The notes under the pieces were generated by a model. It did no database searches. It saw only the letters and a list, made by a program, of their open reading frames with translations, and was not told the DNA's origin. Positions 24,760 through 37,154 of a DNA stretch of 64,000 nucleotides are shown piece by piece. The position numbers and the translations under genes are program-made. This stretch comes from Acanthochlamys bracteata (lineage: Eukaryota; Streptophyta; Magnoliopsida; Pandanales; Velloziaceae): the NCBI GenBank assembly GCA_019914995.1, contig CM034128.1:6202501-6266500 (forward strand), written 5' to 3'. Numbering within the stretch: position 1 is the stretch's first letter; the number at the start of each line of letters is the position of its first letter.

Positions 24760-27700
24760 TGTCACGACCTAACATGGGCATGACCGGCACTAGACTAAAA
24801 TAAGCTTAAGTAAAACCCAAGCTCGGCCCAGCCTAGCAAGTCTAACACAAAATCGACTCAAAACATCACAATCCAAATTTTAAGAAAATTTTGGCAGAAC
24901 TTTCCTTAAAATTTAAAGAGAGTAACTTAATAATTAAACCAAAACAACAATATCACAAACTCGTAACAACAACACGAAAAATAAATCACAACAAAAATTT
25001 ATAACTTATACAACTGTTACCTGCAGTAATACATCTCAACAAAGAAGAAAATAAATAAATCAACAACTGGCTATCAAGCCGATAAGTTACAAACAATAAT
25101 AAGAATGAAACAGTCCCTCGAGTGTTACAGAGCCAATTAAATTAATTATAAAACACGGAAACGTACCCTTATAGCGCCACTTCGATCCACGGTAGCGAGA
25201 ATCCACTAATTTCCAGCTAAATCCTGTATTATCTGGGAGAGGCCAAAAAGAAAGAAGGCTGAGCCCAGTCTCAGTGAGGTCATAAATCAAGGATGCACCG
25301 TTTAAAATTTCTAATGCATTATCCTATTATTATTATTCTATATATCTATATGAAAGAAATGTAACGATAGATCAGATTGTGCCTTATCTAATCCTAAGCC
25401 ATCCCATACCGGCCTAGTTCTAATAAAGACGGATAAGAAAAGTATGACATGCAACACAAAAACCCTTTTCTCGTAACAAATAATTGTGTTATAGGAGTTA
25501 TCAATTCTTATATTTTCATATTCATACACGTATAGTAAATATATAAACATTAATTCTGATGTTATCTACATGCATGCATATGTCTATCAATACGAATAAT
25601 ATAGATATAGTTCATCACTCGAGCTTACTAAATACAATGTGCGTCAGGCATCCAGTAGTCAAAGTCATATAATCAAGTGATAAAGTGGGATCGTGTCTCC
25701 AACTCGCATTATAATGCTATCAACATATACACATGCAAGCAAGAGAGAATATAAGCTAGATATATTGTATGCCTCAATTAAAGCTTTATGCATTTGCCTT
25801 TACGTTTCTCATGTTGCAAGTTATCCAAAAATAGACATACGTAATTACATGTAATATATATCAAGCATATCAATATTATTTGTATGTATGATTATGTAAG
25901 TATAAATATCTATATCTATAATCTATTATTTGCCAACAATCGAGATGGAGTAAAATGCCAATGCATGTCTATAACATCTACATATGTCATCGTGCATACA
26001 CATGCATCTATCTACATGACGTGACACTGATCAGAAAATCAAGATAATAATAATAAAACAAAGATCGAGATCCAGTCTCCAGCTCAACCTACCAACCAGA
26101 CTACTCCTGCCCCGGCGAGGTATAACCACCCCGGGTAATCGAACCGGATGAGCCGTGGTATCGCCCCCATGCACATGAGCCTAACAATACTATAACCATA
26201 GTTGGGTGCCCGCCCCACACCCACTGGGGTCGTAATCTCAGTTCCTAACTCGCCTGCCTCGTGTAGCGCGAGTATCTATACATAATCGGTCAATCAAATC
26301 TAAGCCCCTACAAGCATTAGTCATAGGTTATATACATATTCACGTAGTGAACTAGGCTTAAAAGCCTCTATTGGATTTCAATCACAATCAATGCCCATAC
26401 ACGTGTAGGTATACAAATGTTACATGCTCTATGCTTGGAATTCATATGCAAACAATATGTGAAATCACTCTCACATATCTAAAATTACTACGCATTATGA
26501 TTACAATAATCACCATTCTTGATCAGCATGCTTTACAAGTGAAAAATGCATTCAATGCAGAACCCCATATGGCATACGTAATGGTGCATGCAATTTAATT
26601 CTATCACTTATCTGCAAAATCATTCGAGTACGTATAAACTAATTAAGCATGCTAAGCCATTTACTAATGACATATTGATATACTTGTGATATGATTATTA
26701 TGCACATATGTCACTCTAAGCATGCTAATATGTTAGACGTAAGACTTCTAGTAGCTTAGCATATCTAACTTGATATAGAGTTAAAAATATCTTTATCTAG
26801 CCACTTTAATAGCATAACACCATTGTCAAGTTTACATGCTATCCAATATAGACGACATCCTATAGATCTCATATACTTGCATATCACAAATTTTAGATTA
26901 TAACATGCAAATATGATATTTTCATCAATCATACAACCTACTTTATTTCTAGCATGTCCTTATAATTTCTATCGTTAGCATGACCTTATACAATTATACA
27001 TGCACAAGCACTGTATGGCATAAACGATCAATCATATTATGTACTGAAGGTGGCAAGTCATGCCGGAAATTTCAATTCTGATGTTATCCGTGCCAAAATA
27101 CGTAAAAGATAATTTAGAAAGAAGGTGGCACGATAACACTCACCTGAAGGTCCTTACAAAACCTCTTATATATGGCTATCACCAATTCGGTTCATCCGAC
27201 AAATTTTGCTTTTAATCCTATTACCAATATAAAACCACGCAAACGCAATAAGCAATCTAAAATAATTCTCCAACAATAACTCGTAATTCAAACCCAACAA
27301 CTAATACCAAGGCTAGCGATTAAGAAGGCTTACCGAATCAAACAAGTCGGACTCAGAACCGACCTCGCGTTGTAGAGACAAACTCGCCGATTATCGATCC
27401 ACTGGACACCTAAGGAAACGGGTTATTCACATGCTTAAAGTCAAGTTCAACCAACACAAGTGTATATATAACAACTCACCTTAAGCACGTGTTTTGCCGG
27501 CTCGCCGAATTCTAGCGAAGTCTAGGTTTCCCGTGAACTCCAGCCAAGGGATTTTCAGGTGGTTAAAAGATGTAGCTATGAAAGCGAGCTTAAGAAGGAA
27601 AACGATGAAACTCGAATCAAGTATCAACGGCCGGAATAAATCGATTGACGGCGGCTGACGAACTCATTTTTTGACTCCGAAGCTAAGATATCGACAAATT

Positions 27701-28068
27701 GATAGAGGGAATAGCGTCAACACGGTAAAGAAAAAAAGAACTGCTGCTCGGAGTGGTGGAATTGCCGACGAAGAGATCCCGGCAAGTTTAGAATTTTGCC
27801 GTCAGGTCTCAATTCACAAAATAGTCATCCAATTTATAATCAAGAGGTCAACAAGAGTGAAGGGGTGCTGGAGAAGGTCTGGAGGCTGAACTCCCGACAG
27901 CCGGCAGCGGGGGAAGGCCAGATTACGCACCGGCAGAAGGGCTATCAGCCACGGGAGAAGAAAGGGAGAAAAATAAAAAATAAGGTGTTAAGGAGAGATA
28001 AATAAATATAAGTGATTTAGGCCTTACACTTGTTTTAGTGGGCTTGGGTTTAGATTTGGGATGTTATA
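24760..28068 (+). mobile_element. LTR-like element copy 1, 3.3 kb (probable solo LTR, fossil)
   Basis: Starts TGTCACGACCTAACATGG and ends GGATGTTATA. It is flanked by a perfect 5-bp duplication ATAGG. Non-coding. The ends are close to TG…CA and no internal domain or second LTR is present, which fits a solo LTR. It shares the order of short conserved blocks with 46432–49155: 'tctgggagaNgccaaa', then 'ctcagtgaggt', 'atgccgga', 'gaaagaagNtggcac' and 'cacgNtaac…cacct'. It sits inside the LTR-like end of the gypsy fossil, so it is the younger of the two. Confidence 0.8.
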
Positions 28069-28073
28069 ATAGG
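28069..28073. repeat. Target duplication ATAGG, right
   Basis: Pairs with 24755–24759. Confidence 0.85.
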
Positions 28074-28340
28074 GGTATAAACTCCCCATTTTGAAACCAT
28101 TGGAAATCATTGCAAACATAAAGCTCTTGTAAACCCTCCAGTAATTATAGTGAAAATTTCCTTTTATCCATAAATCTAACTTCTCCTTCACTCGAGTCCC
28201 TTAGTATTCTTTCAGAATCCAAAAAGGCTTACTTAGCAACTTAGGACAAAAGCTACCTAAGCACTGCCTCATGGATACTGTTGAAACTCTATCTCGTGAC
28301 GGTAAATATTTCACTTACCTTATTTGTGAGGGCCAAATGA
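28074..28340 (+). mobile_element. Continuation of the gypsy fossil's LTR-like end
   Basis: Joined across the insertion, the sequence has the look of an LTR promoter and leader: 'gctatgaatagg' then 'ggtataaactcccc', followed by 'taaaccctccagtaattata'. The right limit is approximate. Confidence 0.5.
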
Positions 28341-29248
28341 GCAGTGGCTAAATTTATTCATAACTATGTAGGAACAATGTATTGTAGTCCTACTCGAATT
28401 TAGGATAATCATAAGCAAGCTATCATAATCTTCCTAAATACTAGATTTGGAATAGAGCTACTTGCTAATCATATTATAAGATAGCATCAATAATATAATG
28501 CTAATTCAATCCAACATAAAACATGCAACTACTTCCAGGCAAACATCTAAACATCTATGCAGCCCTACATATGACAAATAAATTAGATTAAATAAAAATC
28601 ACATCTAACTTAAATTGAGTTGATGTAAAACCACTTCATCTCAAATTCAAAGTTTGACCTTCAAAGATTAAACTTTAATGTGTGGTCTCTACATAAATAC
28701 AAATGCACGTAGACAGAAAAAGCATCAATGTGAAAGTAATATATATCCACACTATGCTTTAAGTAATTCACTTTTCTTGACGGCTGCAGTGCTAGCACGA
28801 ACAAGGATAGGGTGATTTATGAGCTCATAAAGAAGGAGAACACGAAAGTACATTCCAAAACACAATTAGAATTTGGGCAAGAAGTGGGGCGCGGTGGAGA
28901 CATTTTTGGAACCCTATATACCTGATAAGTGAAAAAGAGGAAAAAGGAAAGACAAAGAAAAACCTAGATAGAATAAAACATGTTATCATTATCGGATTGC
29001 ATATTGGATTCACTTCATGCCCAATAAAAAAGTCGAGACTCCCTTTCAAGGCAAGCTGCTTACTCTGGTAGACCAATAAGCAGACTTAATTGGACATGTG
29101 ATCGTGTCATCATGATTTTTAGTTTGCAAGTTACGTGAAATAAGACTAAACTGTTTTCTAAAATTTTAGTAGAACAACATTTTAAGAACCTGTAGTTCTA
29201 ACTAAAAGCCCATGACCAATTCCTTATAACTTTTATGTTTCCAAAAAC
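28341..29248. other. Intergenic DNA with an unassigned minus-strand frame
   Basis: An 83-codon minus-strand frame (29076–28825) begins near a VYQSKQLALKGSLDF stretch. No family is recognised and its composition gives no coding support. Otherwise nothing seen. Confidence 0.4.
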
Positions 29249-29256
29249 ATCATATC

Positions 29257-29790
29257 AAGAGGTGGCAATTCGAATTCCTAGATCGATCTATATAATAGTC
29301 AAAATTGTTCAATTCTAACCTGACCCATTTATTTATATGGCTCAAAATTATCAACTCTAATCCAACCTATTTAATAACCGAGTTAAATTCGAATTGACCC
29401 ATTTAATAATTAAAGTTATTAAAATAAAAATTATAAATATTAATTTCTAATAATAATATATATAGATTATTAATTATGATATATCTAAAAGAAAAATATT
29501 AATTTTGATAAAATTTATAAATTAAGTAAAAATTAGTTAAATTAAGATATGTTAAGAAATATATATACACAAATTAAATTCAAATTTTTTGCTATTATTT
29601 TTCTAATTATTATGTAATATATACTATATAAATAATTAAATAAGTCAATTTCGGACCAATTCGAATCCAACTTCGAACGCGTTTAAATTTTCAGATCGAC
29701 TCGAATCCGACTAAAGCTTGACCAGAATTTGACTTTTTCGGATCGATTCCGAATCGAATTCACGGATCAGATCGAAAATTATCACTCCTA
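29257..29790. mobile_element. hAT-type MITE, 534 bp
   Basis: Left end AAGAGGTGGCAATTCG, right end in reverse complement TAGGAGTGATAATTTTCG. The 8-bp flanks ATCATATC (29249–29256) and ATTATATC (29791–29798) match at 7 of 8 positions, as expected for hAT insertion. The interior is AT-rich with 'aattcgaatccaac'-type subterminal motifs on both sides. Confidence 0.78.
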
Positions 29791-29798
29791 ATTATATC

Positions 29799-31235
29799 GT
29801 ACATTTTTCCCACCATTTAGTAAAAAATGCGAACTCTTACGCCAGTTATAGATAATGCTAGAAGTTGATCGTTTTGCACCACCAAGATCTTGTGTTCAAG
29901 TTGGTTAGGCTTGAGAAGAGGAAGATCAACTATCCTTTCACTTCTGTACCAAATACCAACATCAAAAAGTGCAAAACGAAAGAGCAAAAGTTAGAATTTC
30001 AATGCATGTGCTAAGAAACATTAGCATTTCAAGTATTAAGACAGAAAAAACTGGCTAGAAGAGCTAAATTTAATAACTTTTAAGAAAATAACAAATACCT
30101 AGATAAAATCGTATCAGCTACTACAATAAAAGGTACAAGTGGAAATGCAGATAAATATTTTTAGTCAAAACATTAAATTATTTCTTTAGCTTTAGAAGAT
30201 AAAGGTGATAATAACTGTACATGAAATAAAGGACAATTGCATTACGCAAGAGCCTCGTGGTGTGATTGTTAAATCTCACCCTCCCAACTGAAAAGCATAG
30301 CTAGATTGGATTAAAATTTAGCATTTACATTCTTCTCTAGATAGAACTATTGTTATTAAAAAATGTTATGATAAACAACATACTTCAAGCTCCCACTTCA
30401 CAATATACTGCAACAAATTGGACGTCTATAAAAACTTATGATCAAAGGAAACAATATATCATAGGGAACACAGTCTGTATTGCAAAAAAGTTGTCCCGTA
30501 AACAGCACTCTATTGGTTCTTATAACTTTATAAAAAACAAATGAAGTAAAAACAACACTATCCAAGAAAATTGAACAAGGAGCAAGAGAAGGATCCAGAG
30601 AGCAGGCAACTTTAGCTTAGCAAAGAAGCGTCTGCTTGATAGATTATCTTCTTTTGAAAAAATTGACACTCCAACCAGCACTCAGTTAAATCTTTTAAAC
30701 CTAAAACGATGAGGAAGCCAGTAAGAATAATCAATATGCAAGAGAACATAACAAGTCCTTGCACCAAGAAAATAATTCACAAAAAAAAAGTGACTTAGCT
30801 AAGGAATTAACTGCTTGATCGATTGTCTGCTTTGTAAAAAGTTGACACCCCAACCAGACTTTATTGTTTGTGATAACCTGAAACAAAACCAGAGATATGA
30901 CAAACAATTAGCAAGAAGACAAGGTGAGCAAGTTAAGCTGTAAGAAAAGGATTATTTAAAAGATTAGGTGACTTAGTTAAGTAAGAAAACAACATCCTAG
31001 ATTGAAAAAAAAAGGTTGAAACTCCAACCAGCACTTACTGTAGCTATAAGGAATTATGTGTTATGTCTACTCAATTCTGTTTTACCAAATAAAGTAATAA
31101 CTAATACTCTCCTAAAGATAGGCAATTCAAAGTTCTTACAAATCAAAAGCACTTAAATGAAAACAAAATGGTTAGAAGAAATATTTGTTTAAGTACACTA
31201 GCGAAAACAAGAATAGCTAGTGCCCAGTCCTACAC
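29799..31235. other. Decayed short tandem-like repeats, non-coding
   Basis: The motif 'gacactccaaccagcactNa' with a preceding 'tgcttgatNgattNtctNcttt' recurs near 30665, 30845, 31025 and, more weakly, 34400. This suggests an old ~170–190-bp repeat. The plus strand is A-rich and the minus strand intron-like. No gene recognised. Confidence 0.5.
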
Positions 31236-31333
31236 CTTCTCAAGTACCGCGTACAAACTCCTATTTCCTAAGAGTGTCATTCTAACACCAACGTGAGCCC
31301 GATTCAAATGCTGAATTAAGCTATCTCCACCAC
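31236..31333 (-). CDS. Unassigned exon-like segment, 98 nt
   Basis: On the minus strand an acceptor 'ctggctcttgcag' is followed by 98 open nucleotides (2 nt completing a codon, then 32 codons) and a donor GTGTAGG. The peptide is GGDSLIQHLNRAHVGVRM followed by TLLGNRSLYAVLEK. Pyrimidine-rich acceptor, balanced residue composition and correct phase at both ends make it look like a real exon or a well-preserved relic. I cannot name the family. Partner exons were not found within several kb on the same strand, so it may be an isolated remnant or part of a gene with very long introns. Confidence 0.45.
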
Positions 31334-32279
31334 CTGCAAGAGCCAGAAACCAAATCAAGGAGACAATATCAAGCAAACTCATGCTTGATTCGTACATGGT
31401 ACATAAAATTGGTCTCACCTCAGGAATACTTAGAGAACTGGTTATATCTAACTCTTACCCACCTTTAGAATCAAACCCTTCTTTGTATTGTCTGTGAAAA
31501 CCAAAGCCTTCCTAGCATTCACTTGTCAGAAATGTTTAATTATGCGATCGAACAAGCATATATTCATGCATTCCTACAAGTGTCTCCATCATGAAACTGT
31601 TAGTTGATGTAATACTGGAATTTGAGATGAAACATGTGCTATGTTTTTGTAAACATTATGCTCGCTCCAGTGGAAGGAAGGAGATGCACTCCAAAAAGAA
31701 TGCAACGGCAGTTGAAATCTAGTCATCAATTAATGAGACTACTGCTATAGAGGGGACGAATAAACAGGCAGGGTGTACGTGTGTACTTACCAGCTGTCCT
31801 AGATTTTAAATTAATAAGGGAAAGATTATATAGGCAGGCTATATCTATTAATGATTAAGCAACTGTGTCAATAATAATAGATGCCACACATTAGGAATCG
31901 AGTTTAATTGATAAACAGGTACCATATTTGAAGGACAACCTTTCCTCTAGTACTACAACTGGCTGAAGCCTTAACGACAATAACTAACAAACTACATCCA
32001 AAAGCAATTAAATGAAGAAGTATCTATAAAGAAATTCAAAGAAGCATCAACAAACCTCCAAAAAAACCATGTAGCCCTCCAACTATTTTTCTGAAAACTG
32101 AAGCCATCAACTATTTTACCTTAAAAGGAAGAGGAAGTTAACGAAAATATTAGCATGCAAGAAAAGTAAGAAATTAAGCAGCAACAAACAACTCAGAGAA
32201 GCATACAACTTAGATAAGGTCCTGAAGGAATGCTTGATCTTTTGCCTGCACCGAAGAAACATTACCCTCTAACAACTAA
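31334..32279. other. Non-coding DNA, nothing recognised
   Basis: AT-rich, scattered A-runs, no ORF with support and no terminal repeats seen. Confidence 0.5.
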
Positions 32280-32670
32280 TATTCATCCAACTTTTTGCTA
32301 GTAACTTGAGACACTTCTTCTCGCATTCGTCAAGCCTAAAAGCAAGCTGTGTAAGGGATGCTATTAGCACATCGACTAAATATTTACTGGACCACACAAA
32401 ATTCTAGAAATTTATCACATTAAGAACAAAACAACAAGATAAATCATGAACTTAAGCTGAGACAAAGTTCATAACTACTATCATTCTCCAATTTATCTCA
32501 AGCAATAGCAGAAATAAAAAATTGGCTGAAGGCAAAAAAGTAAAAACTATATAGAATGAAAAGCTCAGATGCTCTTTGTTCAATGAAAAAGCTAGGCAAA
32601 ATCCTCTGACATCTATATACTGCAAAATAATTCCAAGGCATAGATATACCGCAGAACTATATGCACATTT
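32280..32670. repeat. Diverged large duplication, left copy
   Basis: Matches 33790–34225 in the same orientation: 'agtaacttgagacNcttctt', then 'catgaacttaag', 'actatcattctccaat', 'agatgctctttgtt' and 'aattccaaggNata' in the same order. Spacing is about 1.55 kb. Identity is perhaps 75% by eye, so the duplication is old. Confidence 0.75.
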
Positions 32671-33789
32671 AGGACTTAGTCAAATGAATACATGTAACAA
32701 AAAGAATTTTTAAGAGGAAAGACTGAACCTTTTGAAACCATGCAACTTCTACATTAATTTTGCCATAAAACTCGTGCGTGACTGTAACTTCAAAAAAAAA
32801 AAAAAGAAACAGTTATGAAGTTAAGAGATGTTTGAAGAGAACTAGTGATGCAGAGAACAGGTGATGCATGTCTCAACAGCAACTAAGCTCATAAAGTGGA
32901 TAAACAACAAGAAGAACATAAGAACGCAATGACATCCTGAAAACCACATCCAAGGTCTTCTAACTTCTAAAAATATATGATATAAATGAACCACCAATGA
33001 AGAACCAAATTGCTGTGACACCAGTTCACAACTTCAGACGCTAATCCAATAAACCAAAAAGCGAGAAGGTAAGACAAACCGTACCACCAAACTAAATCCA
33101 TGAACTGAGAATCAAAGCAAATGACTTATGAAATCCACGTAAACGACTTCAAATAACGACACTAGCATGTGAGCTTAGGCTTTGACCTGGCACAAGCAGC
33201 AAAAGAATTCCCAAGATAGGTCAAAATGTAAACCATACATAGGCAAAAGCAGTTGCATTGAATTCATTTCTGACATGTGAATTCAAACTTCTTTACGCTG
33301 TTGTAATGCTTCCGCGTTCTTTTCTGTCTCATATACAACCAATGTAAGTCAATATCAAATAAAGTATATGAAGGAACCCAAAAGGGGAAAAAAAACCATT
33401 CCCAAAGAATCCAATATTCTTAACATGAAACCCAATGCAACTAATCCCTCAGCACGCAACTAAAAGCCTACCTTCTATATCAGGATATGGCATATAGTAG
33501 CAACCAAGCCTTAAAGCAATTAAAAATATAAGATACAATTAAACTAAAACGGAATGCTAAAATAATTTCTTACTGCCAATGCCTATCAAACTGCAACTTA
33601 AAACGAAGCTGATCTTCTTGATCAAAAGACACCACTAAAACAATCTCACAAAAAAGGGTACATTACCATGAGCCTAGAAATTGTATCCAAGATCTCGCAA
33701 CTTAATGGAAACCCTCTATCAGAGAGCCCATACTGCTCTGGCACCACTTCACAACAATGGACACTATTCCAACAAACCTACAAGGCCAA
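32671..33789. other. Spacer of the diverged duplication
   Basis: AT-rich, an A-run near 32790, no gene recognised. Confidence 0.45.
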
Positions 33790-34225
33790 GGTACAATTTT
33801 GTTACACCAGTAACTTGAGACCCTTCTTTCCGGACAACTAAGTATTCTATATAGAATCATGCCAGCTGCACACTTCAAGCCCAAAAACAAGTAGGACAAG
33901 GACCATTATTAGTCCATCAATTAAATGATTCCTAGACTGCTCATAAACTACGAAAATATATCACAATAAGAACATATTAACAAGCTAGTCCATGAACTTA
34001 AGATGAGACAACGTTCTTAGTCCAAAGTACTATCATTCTCCAATCCATCTTAAGTAATAGCAGAAAAAAAACACATTGGCGGAGGAAAAACATAATGCAA
34101 AACAATACAGACTGAAAAGCTTAGATGCTCTTTGTTGATAGAAAAAGCTATGCAAAATCCTCTCACACTATATATTGCAAAACAATTCCAAGGTATAATA
34201 CATGACAAACTGCAGAAATTTCAAT
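33790..34225. repeat. Diverged large duplication, right copy
   Basis: Partner of 32280–32670. If the repeat unit includes the spacer, this is a two-copy tandem repeat with a ~1.55-kb period. Confidence 0.75.
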
Positions 34226-34584
34226 ATCGATGAATCTCCTAGGCAACTAGAGCAAATAGATTTCAATGAGCTTAACCCAAAATAACACAATAAAAACATT
34301 CTGTGCGCAAGAAAATCTCAATAAATTAAGCAGCAATAAAATGAATCAAAGAAGCAGGAAGTATAGCCAAGCAAGGGAGAGACTAGATCTATTGTCTAGG
34401 TACAAAATTTTAGCCACTCCAACAAGCATTTTGTTGTGTTTTAACCCAAAATGTAGGCACTCCAAAGGGAACAAATGCCAAGCAAAGTATATCCAGAAAA
34501 CAGAGAATCACAAGAAAATTGACAATCTTTATGAATTCAATATTCTTGCAATCTAGTCCAATGCAACCTTACATGAACTCCTTC

Positions 34585-34590
34585 TAATCT
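34585..34590. repeat. TAATCT flank, left of CACTA-ended element
   Basis: Perfect 6-bp match to 37844–37849, directly abutting the CACTA end. Confidence 0.7.
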
Positions 34591-34895
34591 CACTACTACA
34601 AATATGGCCTTTACTGACAGAATATTTCAGTCAGTATTAGAAAGTTATCAATTGGTAACCCCACTCACCCACTGAAATTACAGTAATTGTCATTAGTCGG
34701 CAACAACTCATCATTAAACCACTTTGACGAATAAAAATGAAATTTAGTCTGCTCAATACAATAACTTACGTACTAAACAGTAATAGTTGGTAACTTACAG
34801 TCTGAACTGAAGATATTGGTAAATTAGCAATTATCAAAACAAGCTTGTATTTTTAAATTAGCAATTACAAAAATAATTAGCAATTATCAGGACCA

Positions 34896-34952
34896 TTAAA
34901 GAACGAAGTGAATGAAACAAGCTCGGTGAACATGTCAATCAGCTTCTCGTGA
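34896..34952. repeat. Internal duplicated segment (copy 1)
   Basis: 'gtgaatgaaacaagctcg' and 'gaacatgtcaatcagcttct' repeat at about 35548–35600 in the same orientation. On the minus strand both encode a version of EKLIDMFxELVSFT. A short block 'gaactcgtgatgagaaatat' is also doubled just after it. Confidence 0.75.
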
Positions 34953-35264
34953 TGAGAAATATAACAACGGAACTCGTGATGAGAAATATAACACTTTCTT
35001 GTCCTCTCAATGACGAGCTTGTCATTACTACCAAGTTTGTGGATGAAGCTATCAGTGAGGCTAGACGAGCCAGAATCATCTTGCTGAAATTTTGTTTCAA
35101 TTAGCAGCTCATATAGCTCCCATCTTCTAAGTTTCCAATATGCTATTCTTCTACCTGAGCATCATCTTTTTGGAAATGTAACATCTCCTCCAGGAGTTCC
35201 GTTTCTTCAGCAAACATATCCGAACTTTTGAAACCAAACCATCCTTCACACGTGGCATGATCAA

Positions 35265-35606
35265 TTAACAGATCAAGTAATGGGCACCTCTTGCAGCCAA
35301 TCTGATCTTATTAAGCTTCTGAGCTTTCAACTGCTCAACATCAGAGCTGAACATCACTGCAAAGAGCTCAAAAACACAATCAGAAAGTAATTGATAACAT
35401 GGATCACATGCATAACGCTCAACATCCCGTTTGGCGAGCTCAAAGTGCTTCTGGCGCCTGAACGATGCAACATTCGCAATCTTCACCTGATCAAGCCTAG
35501 TGGAGATCCTCTCTTCCTGTAAGGGCTTCTTCTTAAATTCAGCGCCAATAACGAACAAAGTGAATGAAACAAGCTCGATGAACATGTCAATCAGCTTCTC
35601 AGGCAA
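35265..35606 (-). pseudogene. DUF2828-like gene fragment inside the CACTA element
   Basis: 113-codon frame. Residues about 50–105 read RRQKHFELAKRDVERYACDP, then CYQLLSD, ELFAVMF, SDVEQLKAQ and LNKIRLAA. This follows the DUF2828 (plant T31B5-30-type) pattern 'AxxALxRYxxDPxYxxLxDxVxxLFA…LNKIxLAAKWCPS'. The family proteins are several hundred residues long and of uncertain function; only this central stretch is here, and the conserved WCPS segment that should follow is replaced. It is most simply a captured fragment carried by the element, not a working gene. Confidence 0.6.
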
Positions 35607-35872
35607 AGACTTTCTTTAACCCATCCTATCAATTCAAGCTGCTGTAACAATATTTCCAACAAACCTTGCTTCTCCTTGGCCGTCGCAATTTCTTTGGCCT
35701 GAGCGCATGTCACGGCTGACAGTTCCAGGTGTTGGGGATCGATGACAAGCAGCACTCCAGGATCAATTGAGAACGAAGAGGCCATCAGCAGGTGATTTTG
35801 GGGGCCGGATCTACGCCGATCAAGGGGCCGTGGGTCAAACCTCCTCAAATCTTCATTGCCCGCCGGAAACAA
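35591..35872 (-). pseudogene. Unassigned coding-like frame in the CACTA element
   Basis: 93 codons overlapping the DUF2828-like frame by 16 nt. It contains a helix-prone stretch AQAKEIATAKEKQGLLEILL. No family recognised. It is probably part of the same captured or element-derived coding block. Confidence 0.35.
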
Positions 35873-35950
35873 ATTTGAGCTTTTGCTGGCAGAACCTGAG
35901 AGCGTGTTCCAACGTGAGAGACCAAGGTCGTCGTGAGGGGTGGAGCTTTT

Positions 35951-36460
35951 TTAGATCACCAGCATTGAAATCGGTTCCTGACGTGTGATCTCGAAGTTCG
36001 CCAGAGAAATCCCGTGAAATTCTTTCTCCTTAGGTTGTTTTGTTGAAATTCCCTCAGAGATCGAGTTGGCGTACTCCATTTCTTTCGGCTTCATTGGAGG
36101 TTCGAATTCGATGCTTGGCGGCGGTGCTGGCGGTTTGGAGGCTTCGAATTCAAGATTTCCCGAAGCGGCGCCGGTTCGTTGCATCCCGAAGACAACTTCG
36201 GTGAGTTGGTTGAGTTTCTCCGTCAAGCTGTCAAGCTTCTTTAAGGAGCTTGACTTTCTTGTTGGCGATGAAGCTTTGGGTTCGGTGGAGGTGGCGGTAA
36301 AGGCTTTAGTTAGAGGGAAGTCGGTGATTAACGGAAGGGGTGGTGGTAGATCATCTAAAACGAAGGTTTGTGAAGAAAGGTGTGTGATTTGTGTGCTTGT
36401 TGGGTTTGAGATTAGTAGATTTGGGTCGGGTCCTGGATTTGATGAATGTGGTGGGTTCAA
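35951..36460 (-). pseudogene. Pro/Ser-rich frame with a short coiled coil, in the CACTA element
   Basis: 169 codons. It is Pro/Ser/Thr-rich at residues 1–75, has a leucine-patterned helix KKLDSLTEKLNQLTEVVFGM near residues 75–95, then a Pro/Glu-rich tail. Upstream minus-strand sequence (36.5–36.95 kb) continues as Tyr/Pro-rich coding-like DNA. This composition would suit either a host protein's disordered N-terminus or the leader of an LTR element's gag; the PBS-like site at 37155–37166 on the same strand makes the second possible. Plus-strand frames here are shadows. Confidence 0.4.
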
Positions 36461-37154
36461 TAGTGGGGCATTTTGAGTGAGCTGATGGCTAGTAGTTATG
36501 ATAGGTTGTTGATGATTATAGATGCTAGCTTAGTACAGGAACGGATTCTCCAGGGGGCTCTATATTGCGGTGATGGGAATTAGGAGTAAGATTATTCATG
36601 TATGATTGGAAGGAATCGAAAGTTGGTGTTTGGTAGGTTATAGGTGCAGGCATAGAGTAATATAGTGCCACTGTAGGGATATTAGGATGCTACTATACGG
36701 GTGATGAAGTATTATCGTATGTAGGGTTGGTGTTATAATCAGGATGGTCATGATATCAAGTGTTTGAATACATAAAACTGGTATTATAATAAGATGGATC
36801 ATGATAAAGAGGTGGCGACGAAAAGTGAGAGTACCTGTAAGGTTCTGACATCGAAGCTGAATATCATTCGTGCGACGGTGGTGGTGCTGGCCACTGCTGG
36901 TGCTGAGGAATGAGTGTGTATAAATGATAGTGGTAATATAAATGCTTTTCAGTTTGAGGATAATATTGACAAAAATTTTGATTTCTAATTGTGATTGGCA
37001 TGATTATTCAGAAATTAAAATTGCCGAAAATTTTGGTAGAAATCATCAATGACTAGCCGTTATGATTGTTCGATAATGATCTATCATATGAGTGTCTTGC
37101 AAATAAGGGCTAAGATATAGATCAACATAAGCCGAATTTATCATATAATCGACC

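Noticed and set aside
29853-29920. Possible SINE B box ('cttgtgttcaagttgg')
   Set aside because: No convincing A box or ends.
30250-30320. tRNA-like 'gcctcgtggtgtgattgtta' stretch
   Set aside because: No B box at the right distance and no cloverleaf by eye.
35767-36476. Plus-strand frames of 73 and 136 codons in the CACTA element
   Set aside because: Shadows of the minus-strand Pro/Ser-rich coding-like DNA.
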